Shown piece by piece: positions 7,374 through 14,236 of a stretch of DNA of 15,106 bases. The DNA comes from Gemmatimonadota bacterium. GTDB taxonomy: Bacteria > Gemmatimonadota > Gemmatimonadetes > Longimicrobiales > Longimicrobiaceae. The translations under genes were made by a program, and so were the position numbers. Position 1 is the stretch's first letter. Every line of letters begins with the position of its first letter. The stretch is taken from contig JAHWJV010000031.1 of assembly GCA_019348265.1 (NCBI GenBank), positions 1 through 15,106 of the forward strand. Direction: 5' to 3'. A model generated the notes under the pieces. That model did no database searches. It had not been told where the DNA came from and saw nothing but the letters and a program-made list of their open reading frames with translations.

Positions 7374-7922
7374 TTACTCCGAGAGCAGCTCCGAGATCCG
7401 GAAGATGCTCAGCGCGCGGTACCCTCGCGCCTCGATCGCTTCGCGCCCGCCCGACTCCCGGTCGAGCACCGCGAGCACCGCGAGCACCTCTCCCCCCTCA
7501 CGTTCGACGGCGTCGCACGCCTGCAGGGCGCTGCCGCCGCTAGTGATCACGTCCTCGACCACCACCACCCGCGTCCCCGGTGTGAAAGAGCCCTCGATCC
7601 GCTTGCCGGTCCCGTGGTCCTTCGGCTGCTTCCGCACCGAGAAGGCGTGCACCGGCTCGCCGGCGAGCCAGCTGGTGTGGGCGATGGCATACGACACAGG
7701 GTCGGCGCCCATCGTCAGCCCGCCCACCGAAGCCGGCTGCAGACCGGACGCGGCGAGCAGCTCCCAACCGAGCTGCCCGACCAGGAACTGGCCTTCGGCG
7801 TGGGTGGTCGTAGTCCGGCAGTCCACGTAGTAGGTGCTGCGGGCCCCGGAAGCGAGCACGAAGTCGCCGCGCTTGATCGACCGCTCGCGCAGCAGCTCCA
7901 GCAGGCGGCTACGATGCGGCAT
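7374..7922 (-). CDS. pyrE: Orotate phosphoribosyltransferase
   Basis: Catalyses orotate + PRPP to OMP + PPi in de novo pyrimidine synthesis; cytoplasmic. 182 residues. The segment FVLASGARSTYYVDCR (21-36) is the family's FxLxSGxxSxYYxDxR orotate/dimer region. The flexible catalytic loop is RKQPKDHGTGK (97-107) with the expected Lys/His residues. The PRPP-binding signature VVVVEDVITSGGSA lies at 119-132 with the conserved DE-like ED pair and TSGGS. The stop is TAA at 7374-7376 and the ATG start is at 7920-7922. It follows a 92-aa unknown gene by 9 bp and precedes the M1 peptidase. No other pyrimidine genes are nearby, and no upstream PyrR-type attenuator is evident. Confidence 0.96.
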   Translation of the reverse strand: MPHRSRLLELLRERSIKRGDFVLASGARSTYYVDCRTTTTHAEGQFLVGQLGWELLAASGLQPASVGGLTMGADPVSYAIAHTSWLAGEPVHAFSVRKQPKDHGTGKRIEGSFTPGTRVVVVEDVITSGGSALQACDAVEREGGEVLAVLAVLDRESGGREAIEARGYRALSIFRISELLSE

Positions 7923-7931
7923 GAGCCGTCT

Positions 7932-8210
7932 TCATTGCAGTTCTTCCCATTCTTCCACTTCAGCGGTGCCGAAGTCTCGGTCGAGGGCTAGGAGCGGGGC
8001 GGCGACCGTGGCCTCCTCTCGTGGGTCGCCGTTCGCGGCGAACTCGAGGAACTCCAGGTACCGCTCGGGATGTATAGTGGAGTGGAAGCGCCACGCATGC
8101 GCGCCGAGGGCGGTGGCCTCGCGGCGCACCTCCTCCCACCCTGAGTCATACCGGGAGCGGGCTTCCTCCGGGACGGTCCGGATCTGGCTGACGAGCTGCC
8201 GCGCCCCCAC
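7932..8210 (-). CDS. Uncharacterised small protein (92 aa) upstream of pyrE
   Basis: I do not recognise the family. The protein has no signal peptide or membrane segment. It shows an amphipathic helical N-terminus (QLVSQIRTVPEEARSRYDSG), a central HAWRFHSTIHPERYLEFLEF segment (38-57) rich in aromatics and His, then an acidic tail ending EVEEWEELQ. The overall pattern (short strand, AWRF, a proline loop, then an aromatic helix) could suit a small alpha+beta dimeric-barrel-like fold, but that is speculative. The GTG start at 8208-8210 follows immediately on the TAG stop of the 248-aa gene with no spacer, and pyrE begins 9 bp after its stop. Translational coupling in a 248-aa/92-aa/pyrE operon is therefore likely. 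No strong Shine-Dalgarno is seen. Confidence 0.72.
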   Translation of the reverse strand: MGARQLVSQIRTVPEEARSRYDSGWEEVRREATALGAHAWRFHSTIHPERYLEFLEFAANGDPREEATVAAPLLALDRDFGTAEVEEWEELQ

Positions 8211-8957
8211 CTAGCTCTTGGCCGGGTGGGCGTCCGTTCCGCGGGGTCCTGACCGGGGCCCGTCCTTCGGTCGGCCGCTCGGGTCGCGGCGCAGGACCTG
8301 CCCCAGCACGAAAGCTCCGATCCGAGTCAACGTCGAGGGGCGGTACCGCGTGGCGGTTCGCTGCGGCGCTCGGATGAGTACATCCACGGCCTGCGGCTTC
8401 AGCCGCTGATGCCGCACGGCGAACGTGAGGCGATCCATCTCCGAGCGCAGCTCGGTGTTCACCTCCTCGTCCGCTTCCCACAGCATCCGGTCCGCTGCCT
8501 CGCGGGCTCGGGCGAGGAGCAGCTGAGCGCGCAAATACTCGCGGGCCCGGATCTCGCCAGACGGTTTGATCGCGGTATGATACTCATCCGCCAGCTCGTC
8601 CAGCAGCCGATCGAGGACGACCGCCCAGGTGGACGGATCCTTCAGCTCCCGTTCGTGCATCGCGCGCTCCACGATCCGGTCGGCCGCGCGGCGGAACCGG
8701 ATCGCGACCGCGATCATCTCCTCCTCATCGTCCTCGGGCAGCTCGGATAGGAAATCGACCACGGCGTCGTAGGTGCGCGCGGCGGCGACCGCATCCAGCG
8801 CGTCGATCTCGTCCACGAGGTCGCTCACCCGCGAGACCAGGCTCTCGCGGAACGCCTCCATCGTGGTCGGCCGCTCCTCGAGGAAGTGTCCGATCTCGGC
8901 GTCGATCAGCGTCTCTAGGACGACGAGCCTGGCGAATGTGTCAGCCTTCATGATCAT
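8211..8957 (-). CDS. Uncharacterised helical protein (248 aa), first gene of the pyrE-crcB run
   Basis: Family not recognised. No signal peptide, transmembrane segment or metal-binding motif is visible. Residues 1-190 are predicted almost entirely helical and strongly acidic, with ELPEDDEEEM at 72-81 and EADEEVNTELRSEMD at 161-175. The C-terminal 50 residues turn basic and Pro/Gly-rich (GRPKDGPRSGPRG), probably disordered. Two in-frame ATGs, at 8957 and 8951 (MIMK), are alternative starts; no Shine-Dalgarno separates them. The stop TAG touches the GTG of the 92-aa gene. It faces the 802-aa TonB receptor across a 96-bp divergent gap and so probably heads the leftward transcript. A structural or regulatory role is possible, but nothing in the sequence decides it. 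Confidence 0.78.
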   Translation of the reverse strand: MIMKADTFARLVVLETLIDAEIGHFLEERPTTMEAFRESLVSRVSDLVDEIDALDAVAAARTYDAVVDFLSELPEDDEEEMIAVAIRFRRAADRIVERAMHERELKDPSTWAVVLDRLLDELADEYHTAIKPSGEIRAREYLRAQLLLARAREAADRMLWEADEEVNTELRSEMDRLTFAVRHQRLKPQAVDVLIRAPQRTATRYRPSTLTRIGAFVLGQVLRRDPSGRPKDGPRSGPRGTDAHPAKS

Positions 8958-8991
8958 CCGGCGCGGGAGGACGGGAGCCGGTAAACCTCTT

Positions 8992-9006
8992 CCGGCCGGC
9001 CGGCCG
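8992..9006. promoter_or_regulatory. GC palindrome in the divergent intergenic region
   Basis: Alternating ccggccggccggccg between the leftward 248-aa gene and the rightward TonB receptor. It is self-complementary and lies where the two transcripts must start. It could be an operator-like site, or simple GC-rich chance in a high-GC genome. No -10/-35 pair is clear on either strand. Confidence 0.2.
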
Positions 9007-9053
9007 CGTCAAGTGACCGCGGCGGGTGACGGAACCCACGGGTAGGATCTGCA

Positions 9054-11462
9054 ATGCACGTGCGAAGCCGTGAGCGACGGGTGGTCCGCCCGCCCTGGTG
9101 GCGAGGTGCTGGTGGGGTCGGCGGCGTGCTCGCAGCATTGCTTTTCGCCGCCGCCTCCGCATCCGCGCAAGCCGCCGTCCATGGGCGAGTGAGTGCGCGG
9201 GGCGTCGGCGGCGTCGACGGGGTGTCGGTGTCCGCGCGCGTCGCCACGGGCGAGCCGCGCGTCACCCGTACCAACGCGCAGGGGAACTACGAGATCACTG
9301 GCCTCGCCCCCGGCCGCTACCGAATCACCGCGGTCGGGCCGGGTTATGCCGCGGTCAGCCGGGAGGTCCAGCTCGCGAGCGGCGACCGCCGCCGGATCGA
9401 CTTAACCCTGCGCGCCGAGACCGTGGTGCTGGAAGGAGTCGTCGTGGAAGGGCGCGCGGATCGGGATCGCGAGCGGGATCGGTTCGAGAACGAGCCCGGC
9501 GTCACCGCCCGCATCATCACCGGCGAATCGATGAAGACGCTCCCGGGCCTGGCCGAGGCGGACGTCCTCCGCTCGATCGAGGTGCTCCCCGGCGTCGTCT
9601 CCACCTCGGACTTCTCCAGCGCGTTCAACGTCCGCGGCGGCTCGGCCGATCAGAACCTGATCCTGCTCGACGGCTTCACCGTTTTCAATCCCTTCCACCT
9701 CGGCGGTCTCTTCAGCGTCTTCAACTCCGACGCGATCGCCCGGGCCGAGCTCCTCGCGGGGGGCTTCGGGGCGGAGTACGGCGGCCGCGTCTCCTCGGTA
9801 CTCGACATAGAGACCGACGGGACCGCGGACGGCCTCGAACTCGCCGCCGGTGTCTCCATGCTCGCGACCCGGCTGCTCGCCCGTGGACCCATGCCCGGCT
9901 TCCTCTCCGGGGCGGCGGGGGAGGACCGCGGTGGGTGGATGGTGTCGGCCCGCCGCTCCTACTTCGACCAGGTCATGCGGCCGGTCGCCAACTTCCCCTA
10001 TCACCTGACCGATCTGCAGGGGTACGCCCAGATCGGGCTCCCGCGGGGAACGCTCAGCTTCACCGCCTATGCCGGCAACGACGTCCTCGATCTTTCCGAG
10101 TTCGATGCACCCGGCGCCGACGCGGATTCGAACAGCGTGCTCCGCATCCAGTGGGACTGGGGAAACCGCGTGGTCGGCGCCCGGTGGCAGAACGCCGTCG
10201 GCCCGAGCTGGGTCGCGGACACCCGGCTCGGCTACTCCACCTTCTCCGATCAGCTCGGATTCGTGGACTTCGGCGGGGTACGCTTCGGCAGCTCCGTCGC
10301 GCAGACCACGCTCCGAACGGAGCTCGCGCGAGAGTTCGGCCCCCGGGGATCCGTCTCGCTCGGAGGCGGCGTCGACCGGCTCAGCTACGACAACCACGCG
10401 GAGGCGGGCGGGACGGAGTTCTTCGCCTCTACCGACCGTGGGCTGCTCGGCTTCGCCTTCGCCTCATTCCGCTGGCGCCCGACTCAGGACTGGATCGTCG
10501 AGCCCGGCGTCCGCGCAGACGTGTGGTGGGGCGGCGAAATCACCGACCCGCTTCTGTCTCCACGCTTCGCCGTGAAGCGCTTCTTCGGTGACTCTCGAAC
10601 GCTCGCGGCCAAGCTCGCCGTCGGCCGCTACACGCAGGTGCTCCACTCCCTTCGCAACGAGGAGTTTCCCGTCTCCAACGACACCTGGATCCTCGCTCGG
10701 TCAGGCGTCCCGTCGGTCGTCTCGGATCAGATCCAGGCCGGAGTGGAAAAGTACTGGGGCGAGGAATGGTATGCGTCGCTGGAGGCGTACGCGCGCCGCT
10801 TCGAGGGGATCACTGAGTTCAACTTCGCTGACGATCCGAACGATCCGGACGACGATCTTCTCGCCGGGGACGGACGTTCCGTCGGGCTCGACCTGTTCCT
10901 GCGTCGCTCGGCCGGGCGACTGACGGGTTGGAGCGCGGTCTCCTTGCTGCGCGCGCAGAGGTCGCTCCCCGACGCGCTCGCGGCCGGGTGGGAAGACCTC
11001 CCGCCGACCGTCACCTTCTCGCCGATCTTCGACCGCCACCTCGACGTCGATCTGGTGCTCCAGTACCTGCTCCCGAGCAAGTGGGAGCTCGGCGCACGCT
11101 GGAACTTCGGCTCGCCGATTCCCTACACGCGGCCCGTCTCGCAGTATTTCGGCTTCCGCTACGCGCCGCTGCGCGGCCGGTACGAGCCGATCGACCACCG
11201 CGGGGGGCCCCCCCTCTTCGTCGCGCTCGGCGGGCGCAATCGCGAGCGGTATCCGCCCTATCACCGCCTGGACGCCACGATCCGGCGCACCTTCACGCGA
11301 TCCTGGGGCAGCTGGACGCCGTACCTCCAGGTGCTGAACGTCTACAACCGACGCAACGTGCTCTTCTACTTCTACAACTACGACGACATCCCGGCGACCC
11401 GCTCCGGGATCAGCATGTTTCCCGTGCTCCCCGCCCTCGGAGTGGAGGCCGCCTTCCGATGA
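9054..11462 (+). CDS. TonB-dependent receptor with carboxypeptidase-regulatory-like domain (802 aa)
   Basis: Outer-membrane active transporter powered by TonB-ExbBD; substrate unknown. The ATG at 9054 follows TAGGA (about 7 nt spacing). Residues 1-39 form a long signal sequence with a basic start and a hydrophobic core ending ASASA-QA. Residues 42-128 carry the regulatory-like beta domain (VHGRVSARGVGGVDGVSV, ending ETVVLEGVVVEG). The plug covers about 145-255 (SIEVLPGVVSTSDFSSAFNVRGG, NLILLDGFTV, AEYGGRVSSVLDI), followed by a 22-strand-type barrel to the C-terminal LPALGVEAAFR. The N-terminal extension is typical of receptors partnered with surface lipoproteins. A DUF4249-like lipoprotein gene lies downstream on the same strand (11912), separated by a short opposite-strand gene. 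It is shorter and simpler than the large receptor at 1672-5014 and lacks its Gly/Phe loop, so it is not a recent duplicate. Confidence 0.93.
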   Translation: MHVRSRERRVVRPPWWRGAGGVGGVLAALLFAAASASAQAAVHGRVSARGVGGVDGVSVSARVATGEPRVTRTNAQGNYEITGLAPGRYRITAVGPGYAAVSREVQLASGDRRRIDLTLRAETVVLEGVVVEGRADRDRERDRFENEPGVTARIITGESMKTLPGLAEADVLRSIEVLPGVVSTSDFSSAFNVRGGSADQNLILLDGFTVFNPFHLGGLFSVFNSDAIARAELLAGGFGAEYGGRVSSVLDIETDGTADGLELAAGVSMLATRLLARGPMPGFLSGAAGEDRGGWMVSARRSYFDQVMRPVANFPYHLTDLQGYAQIGLPRGTLSFTAYAGNDVLDLSEFDAPGADADSNSVLRIQWDWGNRVVGARWQNAVGPSWVADTRLGYSTFSDQLGFVDFGGVRFGSSVAQTTLRTELAREFGPRGSVSLGGGVDRLSYDNHAEAGGTEFFASTDRGLLGFAFASFRWRPTQDWIVEPGVRADVWWGGEITDPLLSPRFAVKRFFGDSRTLAAKLAVGRYTQVLHSLRNEEFPVSNDTWILARSGVPSVVSDQIQAGVEKYWGEEWYASLEAYARRFEGITEFNFADDPNDPDDDLLAGDGRSVGLDLFLRRSAGRLTGWSAVSLLRAQRSLPDALAAGWEDLPPTVTFSPIFDRHLDVDLVLQYLLPSKWELGARWNFGSPIPYTRPVSQYFGFRYAPLRGRYEPIDHRGGPPLFVALGGRNRERYPPYHRLDATIRRTFTRSWGSWTPYLQVLNVYNRRNVLFYFYNYDDIPATRSGISMFPVLPALGVEAAFR

Positions 11463-11491
11463 CGGGTCGCAAGGTGGTCAGCGACGCAATG

Positions 11492-11503
11492 GCCACGCGT
11501 GGC
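11492..11503. terminator. Perfect 12-bp palindrome in a convergent gap
   Basis: gccacgcgtggc is exactly self-complementary and sits in the 41-bp gap between the TonB receptor stop (11462) and the stop of the opposite-strand gene (11504). As RNA it could fold only as a GCCA/TGGC stem with a 4-nt loop and no T-run, so a bidirectional terminator role is tentative. Confidence 0.25.
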
Positions 11504-11854
11504 TCAGCCGGGATGCGCATGGGACTCTCGGGCGTCCGGCTCGTCCACGATGCGTCGACGGATGGGCATCGCCGACCTCAGGTATTGCGCGAGCTTCGCG
11601 TCGGAGCAGGTGCTCCAGTCGCGCGGCGGGGGGACCAGGCGCCGCTTCTCCTCCGCAGACTCGAAGCAGAGCCAGCCGTCTTCGAGTCCCGGAGTGAGCG
11701 CGAATCCGCCCTTGCGTCGGTCCGGGGTGTAGTTGGGCGATGGTGTCGACCTCCGCTCCGCGCCGGCGAGCGGAGGCGAGTAACGGGTCGTGGGACGAAC
11801 GTTCCAGATCTGCCAGAGGATGCCGTCGGGACCGACGAATTCACGCAAGGCCAT
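11504..11854 (-). CDS. Uncharacterised small protein (116 aa), opposite strand between receptor and lipoprotein genes
   Basis: It has no domain I can name. The start MALREFVGPDGILWQIWNVRP and the segment GWLCFESAEEKRRLVPPPRDW look like genuine protein: aromatic-rich, balanced and with few Arg runs. They recall a small uncharacterised gemmatimonad-type family with an N-terminal W-x-V-W/W-x-I-W strand, a GWLCFES motif, and a C-terminal helix ending in a basic tail (MPIRRR). I choose ATG at 11852-11854 because conserved-looking sequence begins there. The frame is open to a TTG at 11911, which would add 19 residues without protein-like character. No signal peptide; two Cys are present. Its start faces the lipoprotein ATG (11912) across 57 bp, and its stop converges on the TonB receptor. 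Confidence 0.66.
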   Translation of the reverse strand: MALREFVGPDGILWQIWNVRPTTRYSPPLAGAERRSTPSPNYTPDRRKGGFALTPGLEDGWLCFESAEEKRRLVPPPRDWSTCSDAKLAQYLRSAMPIRRRIVDEPDARESHAHPG

Positions 11855-11911
11855 TGCAGCGACGATCGAGGGGTGAGCGGAGCCGGCTCGGGCGAAAACG
11901 CGTCGACGCAA

Positions 11912-12901
11912 ATGTCACGCCCGCATGCACTTGGCCCGCGTCGCCCGCGTACGGAGATCCGCCGGGCGGGCTGTCGAGCCGCGCTCATAGGGCTGTTGGT
12001 GGCGCTGCTCCCCGCGTGCGAGCTCGCGGACGTCGTCACCGAGCCGGCGGAGGACATCCTGGTGGTGGAGTCCGTTCTCAGCGCAGCGGTAGACTACCAG
12101 ATCGTGCTCCTGCATCGCTCGATCGCCGACCGAATCGTACGGGGCGAGCCGAACGCGGACGTGCGGATCATCGGGCCGCGCGGTGACGAGCATACCTTGG
12201 TCGGTGCGCCGCTCGGCCTCTGTGCGGATGGACTCACCCCTAAGCAGACCGACTCGCTGGACGTCCGCGCTTCGTGCTACATCAACCCCGTTCGTGGCCC
12301 GCTCAACGTCTCCGCCGGGTCCGCCTACGAGCTGCGAGTTCTCACGGCCGACGGACGCCAGTTACGCGGCCGCACTACCGTCCCCGGGCACTTCCAGCTC
12401 CGCTCGTTACCGGCGGAGCGCACCGGTATCGACTGCTCGCTGCCGCCGAACACGAACTTCCCGTTGACCTGGTCCGTCGCCGAGGGAGCGTGGGGCTACC
12501 TCGCTGCGATGGAGATCCAGGGGTTGAACACCGCTCTCCGGCCGAGAGGGATCGTAGCTCCGCCGTCGCTCGTGCTCACCGGCGCCGCCGTCTCCAGATC
12601 GGATACGACGCTGGTCATCCCCGCCGATCTCGGCCTCTTCGAGCTCGGCGAAGCCAATCAGGGAATCCTCAAGATCCTGCAGAACGGGTTTCCGGCGGGC
12701 GTGTCGGTATACCTCACCATCGCCGCCGCTGACCGCAACTACGTCAACGCGGTCCGCGGCGGTGGGTTCAACCCATCGGGCAACGTGAGGATTTCCAGCG
12801 TGGTGGGAGACGGCGTCGGCGCGTTCGGATCGATCTTCCCTCGCCGCTTGCAGATCGCGGTGGGTGAGGACCTACCCTTTCCGCCGTGCCTTCCGGCTTG
12901 A
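11912..12901 (+). CDS. DUF4249-like outer-membrane lipoprotein (TonB receptor partner)
   Basis: The ATG at 11912 gives 329 residues. A basic n-region and hydrophobic stretch AALIGLLVALLPAC end in a lipobox (LPAC, lipid-modified Cys36). Mature sequence begins with acidic/polar residues, then EDILVVESVL, the opening strand typical of DUF4249 proteins (…lvVeg.l). Internal segments ADVRIIGPRGDEH and YELRVLTADGRQLRGRTTVPG match that family's Ig-like strands and ...YrL.v...G..v.s.T.vP pattern. DUF4249 proteins are surface lipoproteins often encoded next to TonB receptors with regulatory-like N-domains, as here (9054-11462). An extracytoplasmic role in capturing or handing over the receptor's ligand is inferred. 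The frame is open much further upstream (to 10928) only because of high GC; the lipobox fixes the real N-terminus. No Shine-Dalgarno is visible. Confidence 0.82.
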   Translation: MSRPHALGPRRPRTEIRRAGCRAALIGLLVALLPACELADVVTEPAEDILVVESVLSAAVDYQIVLLHRSIADRIVRGEPNADVRIIGPRGDEHTLVGAPLGLCADGLTPKQTDSLDVRASCYINPVRGPLNVSAGSAYELRVLTADGRQLRGRTTVPGHFQLRSLPAERTGIDCSLPPNTNFPLTWSVAEGAWGYLAAMEIQGLNTALRPRGIVAPPSLVLTGAAVSRSDTTLVIPADLGLFELGEANQGILKILQNGFPAGVSVYLTIAAADRNYVNAVRGGGFNPSGNVRISSVVGDGVGAFGSIFPRRLQIAVGEDLPFPPCLPA

Positions 12902-13252
12902 TCACGTCGGAGCCGGCGCGGCCCGCGGGGGTGGACAGCGCCGTGATCCTAGGGGAACTGGCGGGGATGTGATGCCGAGGGGAGGGTGATGCGGGATCGG
13001 ACGGGTGATTCGCGTGCGGTGCTGGCCCCCCGCGGCTTCGTTCGGCGGTCGTGGTTTCTTCCGCCGGCAACCCGGAAAACGGGCAAGGGCGGGGCCATTC
13101 TGGCTGAACTCATCCAACCAACGCTTCCGGTGTCACTTAGGTCGATTGGGATTTTTTGCGGACTGCGCGCCCGGTGGGTCACGCGTGAGACAGGGTGAGG
13201 CATTCGTGTCCCAGGGCCGCTACGAGGAGCCCCGGAGAAAAGAGGATGTGCG
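12902..13252. other. Intergenic region, 351 bp, no gene supported
   Basis: It lies between the lipoprotein and deacetylase genes, both rightward. I see no convincing ORF or RNA gene; the short frames present are Arg/Pro-rich and overlap one another. Two small inverted repeats occur: cggcgg (13044-13049) / ccgccg (13061-13066), and cccg / cggg at 13071-13083 with a GAAAA loop. Neither is followed by a T-run. A run of six T at 13152-13157, in the only AT-rich patch, may belong to the deacetylase promoter, but no -35/-10 pair can be defended. Confidence 0.5.
13242..13246 (+). promoter_or_regulatory. Shine-Dalgarno site deciding a GTG start
   Basis: GAGGA at 13242-13246 lies six bases before GTG at 13253, versus twelve before the next in-frame ATG at 13259. 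Spacing therefore favours the GTG start of the deacetylase gene. Confidence 0.55.
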
Positions 13253-14200
13253 GTGACGATGCGCGCGTTTTATACAGATCGTTTCGTCCTCCCGCTGCCG
13301 GACGGGCACCGGTTCCCGATGGTGAAGTACTCGCGGCTACGGGAGCGCTGCATCGCCGAGCGCGTCCTTAGCTCCGGTGATCTTCGCGAGCCCCGCGCGG
13401 CGGAGTGGGCCGAGCTCGGCCTGGTGCACGACGCGGTCTACATGGAGCGTGTGCGATCGGGGGAGCTTTCGCAGGCGGAGCAGCGCAGGATCGGCTTCCC
13501 CTGGTCGGCGGAGATGGTGGAGCGTTCGCGACGCTCCGCGGGCGCCACGATCCTCGCGGGTATCACGGCGCTCGAGGAAGCACGTAGCGGCCGCTGGGGA
13601 GTCGCGGTGAACCTGGCGGGTGGAACCCACCACGCCCACCCGGGCCACGGAGAGGGCTTCTGCGTCTTCAACGACGCGGCCGTCGCGGTGCGGGTCCTCC
13701 AGGCTTCTCGGCTGGTGGATCGCGTCGCGATCGTCGATTGCGACGTGCACCAGGGGAACGGTACCGCCGCGATCTTCGCCAACGATCCCGACGTGTTCAC
13801 CTTCTCGATCAACGGCGCCAAGAACTACCCGTTCCGACGTGAGCGTAGCACGATCGACGTCGACCTCCCCGACGGAACCGCCGATGAAGCTTACCTCGCC
13901 GCGCTCGAGCTCTACCTTCCCCACGTGCTGGGTGACTTCCAGCCGGAGCTCGTCATCTACCTGGCCGGTGCCGACCCGTTTCACGATGACCGCTACGGCC
14001 GCCTCTCCCTCACCAAACAGGGTCTCGCCCGCCGCGACGAGCTCGTCCTCCGCAGCTGCCGAAACGCCGCCATCCCCGTCGTGGTCACGATGGCTGGCGG
14101 TTATGCCCGCGACACCGAGGACACGGTCGACATTCACCTGCGCACGATCGAGACGGCCAGAACGGTGCGGGAGTGCAAAAGTGCCGACGTGCGAGAGTGA
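13253..14200 (+). CDS. HDAC-like (histone deacetylase superfamily) zinc deacetylase
   Basis: Zinc-dependent amidohydrolase of the arginase/deacetylase fold; bacterial members remove acyl groups from lysine, polyamines or small amides. 315 residues from GTG 13253. The active-site segments are all present: AGGTHHAHP with tandem His126-His127, GEGFCVFNDAAVA, zinc ligands Asp164 and His166 in VDCDVHQGNGT, zinc ligand Asp241 in AGADPFHDDRYG, and the catalytic Tyr284 in MAGGYA. The N-terminus FYTDRFVLPLPDGHRFPMVKY matches the family of short bacterial HDAC-like proteins, so the natural substrate cannot be told. The last 11 residues (VRECKSADVRE, 305-315) are not part of the fold: they are the translation of an 8-bp repeat array (14165-14199), and the stop TGA lies in a hairpin stem. 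The gene converges on the DUF1802 gene. Confidence 0.93.
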   Translation: MTMRAFYTDRFVLPLPDGHRFPMVKYSRLRERCIAERVLSSGDLREPRAAEWAELGLVHDAVYMERVRSGELSQAEQRRIGFPWSAEMVERSRRSAGATILAGITALEEARSGRWGVAVNLAGGTHHAHPGHGEGFCVFNDAAVAVRVLQASRLVDRVAIVDCDVHQGNGTAAIFANDPDVFTFSINGAKNYPFRRERSTIDVDLPDGTADEAYLAALELYLPHVLGDFQPELVIYLAGADPFHDDRYGRLSLTKQGLARRDELVLRSCRNAAIPVVVTMAGGYARDTEDTVDIHLRTIETARTVRECKSADVRE

Positions 14201-14234
14201 CGGCCGTTGCTGCCGCACTCTCGCACTCTCGCAC
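14165..14234. repeat. Inverted array of 8-bp repeats (consensus GTGCGAGA)
   Basis: Forward copies sit at 14165-14172 (gtgcggga), 14173-14180 (gtgcaaaa), 14181-14188 (gtgccgac) and 14189-14196 (gtgcgaga). After a short spacer, the reverse complement appears in two overlapping 11-mers cactctcgcac at 14216-14226 and 14224-14234, again with an 8-bp period. Read along each convergent gene, the array is in the same orientation relative to transcription. The left arm overlaps the end of the deacetylase coding region. The right arm ends two bases from the TAA (14237-14239) of the DUF1802 gene. Confidence 0.85.
14189..14226. terminator. Strong hairpin between convergent genes, probable bidirectional terminator
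   Basis: gtgcgagagtg (14189-14199) pairs perfectly with cactctcgcac (14216-14226). Inside, cggc (14201-14204) pairs with gccg (14212-14215), leaving one bulged A at 14200 and a 7-nt loop. That gives about 15 base pairs. The right arm's second copy (14224-14234) offers an alternative register. No U-tract follows on either strand, so it departs from the classical intrinsic terminator, but its position between two convergent stop codons supports a role in transcription termination or 3' end protection. Confidence 0.6.
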
Positions 14235-14236
14235 CC

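Noticed and set aside
9402..10397. Minus-strand 331-aa frame within the TonB receptor
   Set aside because: Antisense to well-conserved plug and barrel sequence; a typical high-GC open shadow.
10928..11911. Long open frame upstream of the lipoprotein, giving an apparent 657-aa protein overlapping the TonB receptor
   Set aside because: Translation before 11912 is Arg/Pro-rich and antisense or out of frame to better genes; the lipobox fixes the real start at 11912.
13071..13083. Possible terminator hairpin cccg-gaaaa-cggg downstream of the lipoprotein gene
   Set aside because: Four-base stem, 170 bp from the stop codon, no T-run; too weak to call.
14165..14234. CRISPR array
   Set aside because: The units are 8 bp, contiguous and without spacers; the two arms are inverted. 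This is a palindromic tandem repeat and not a CRISPR.
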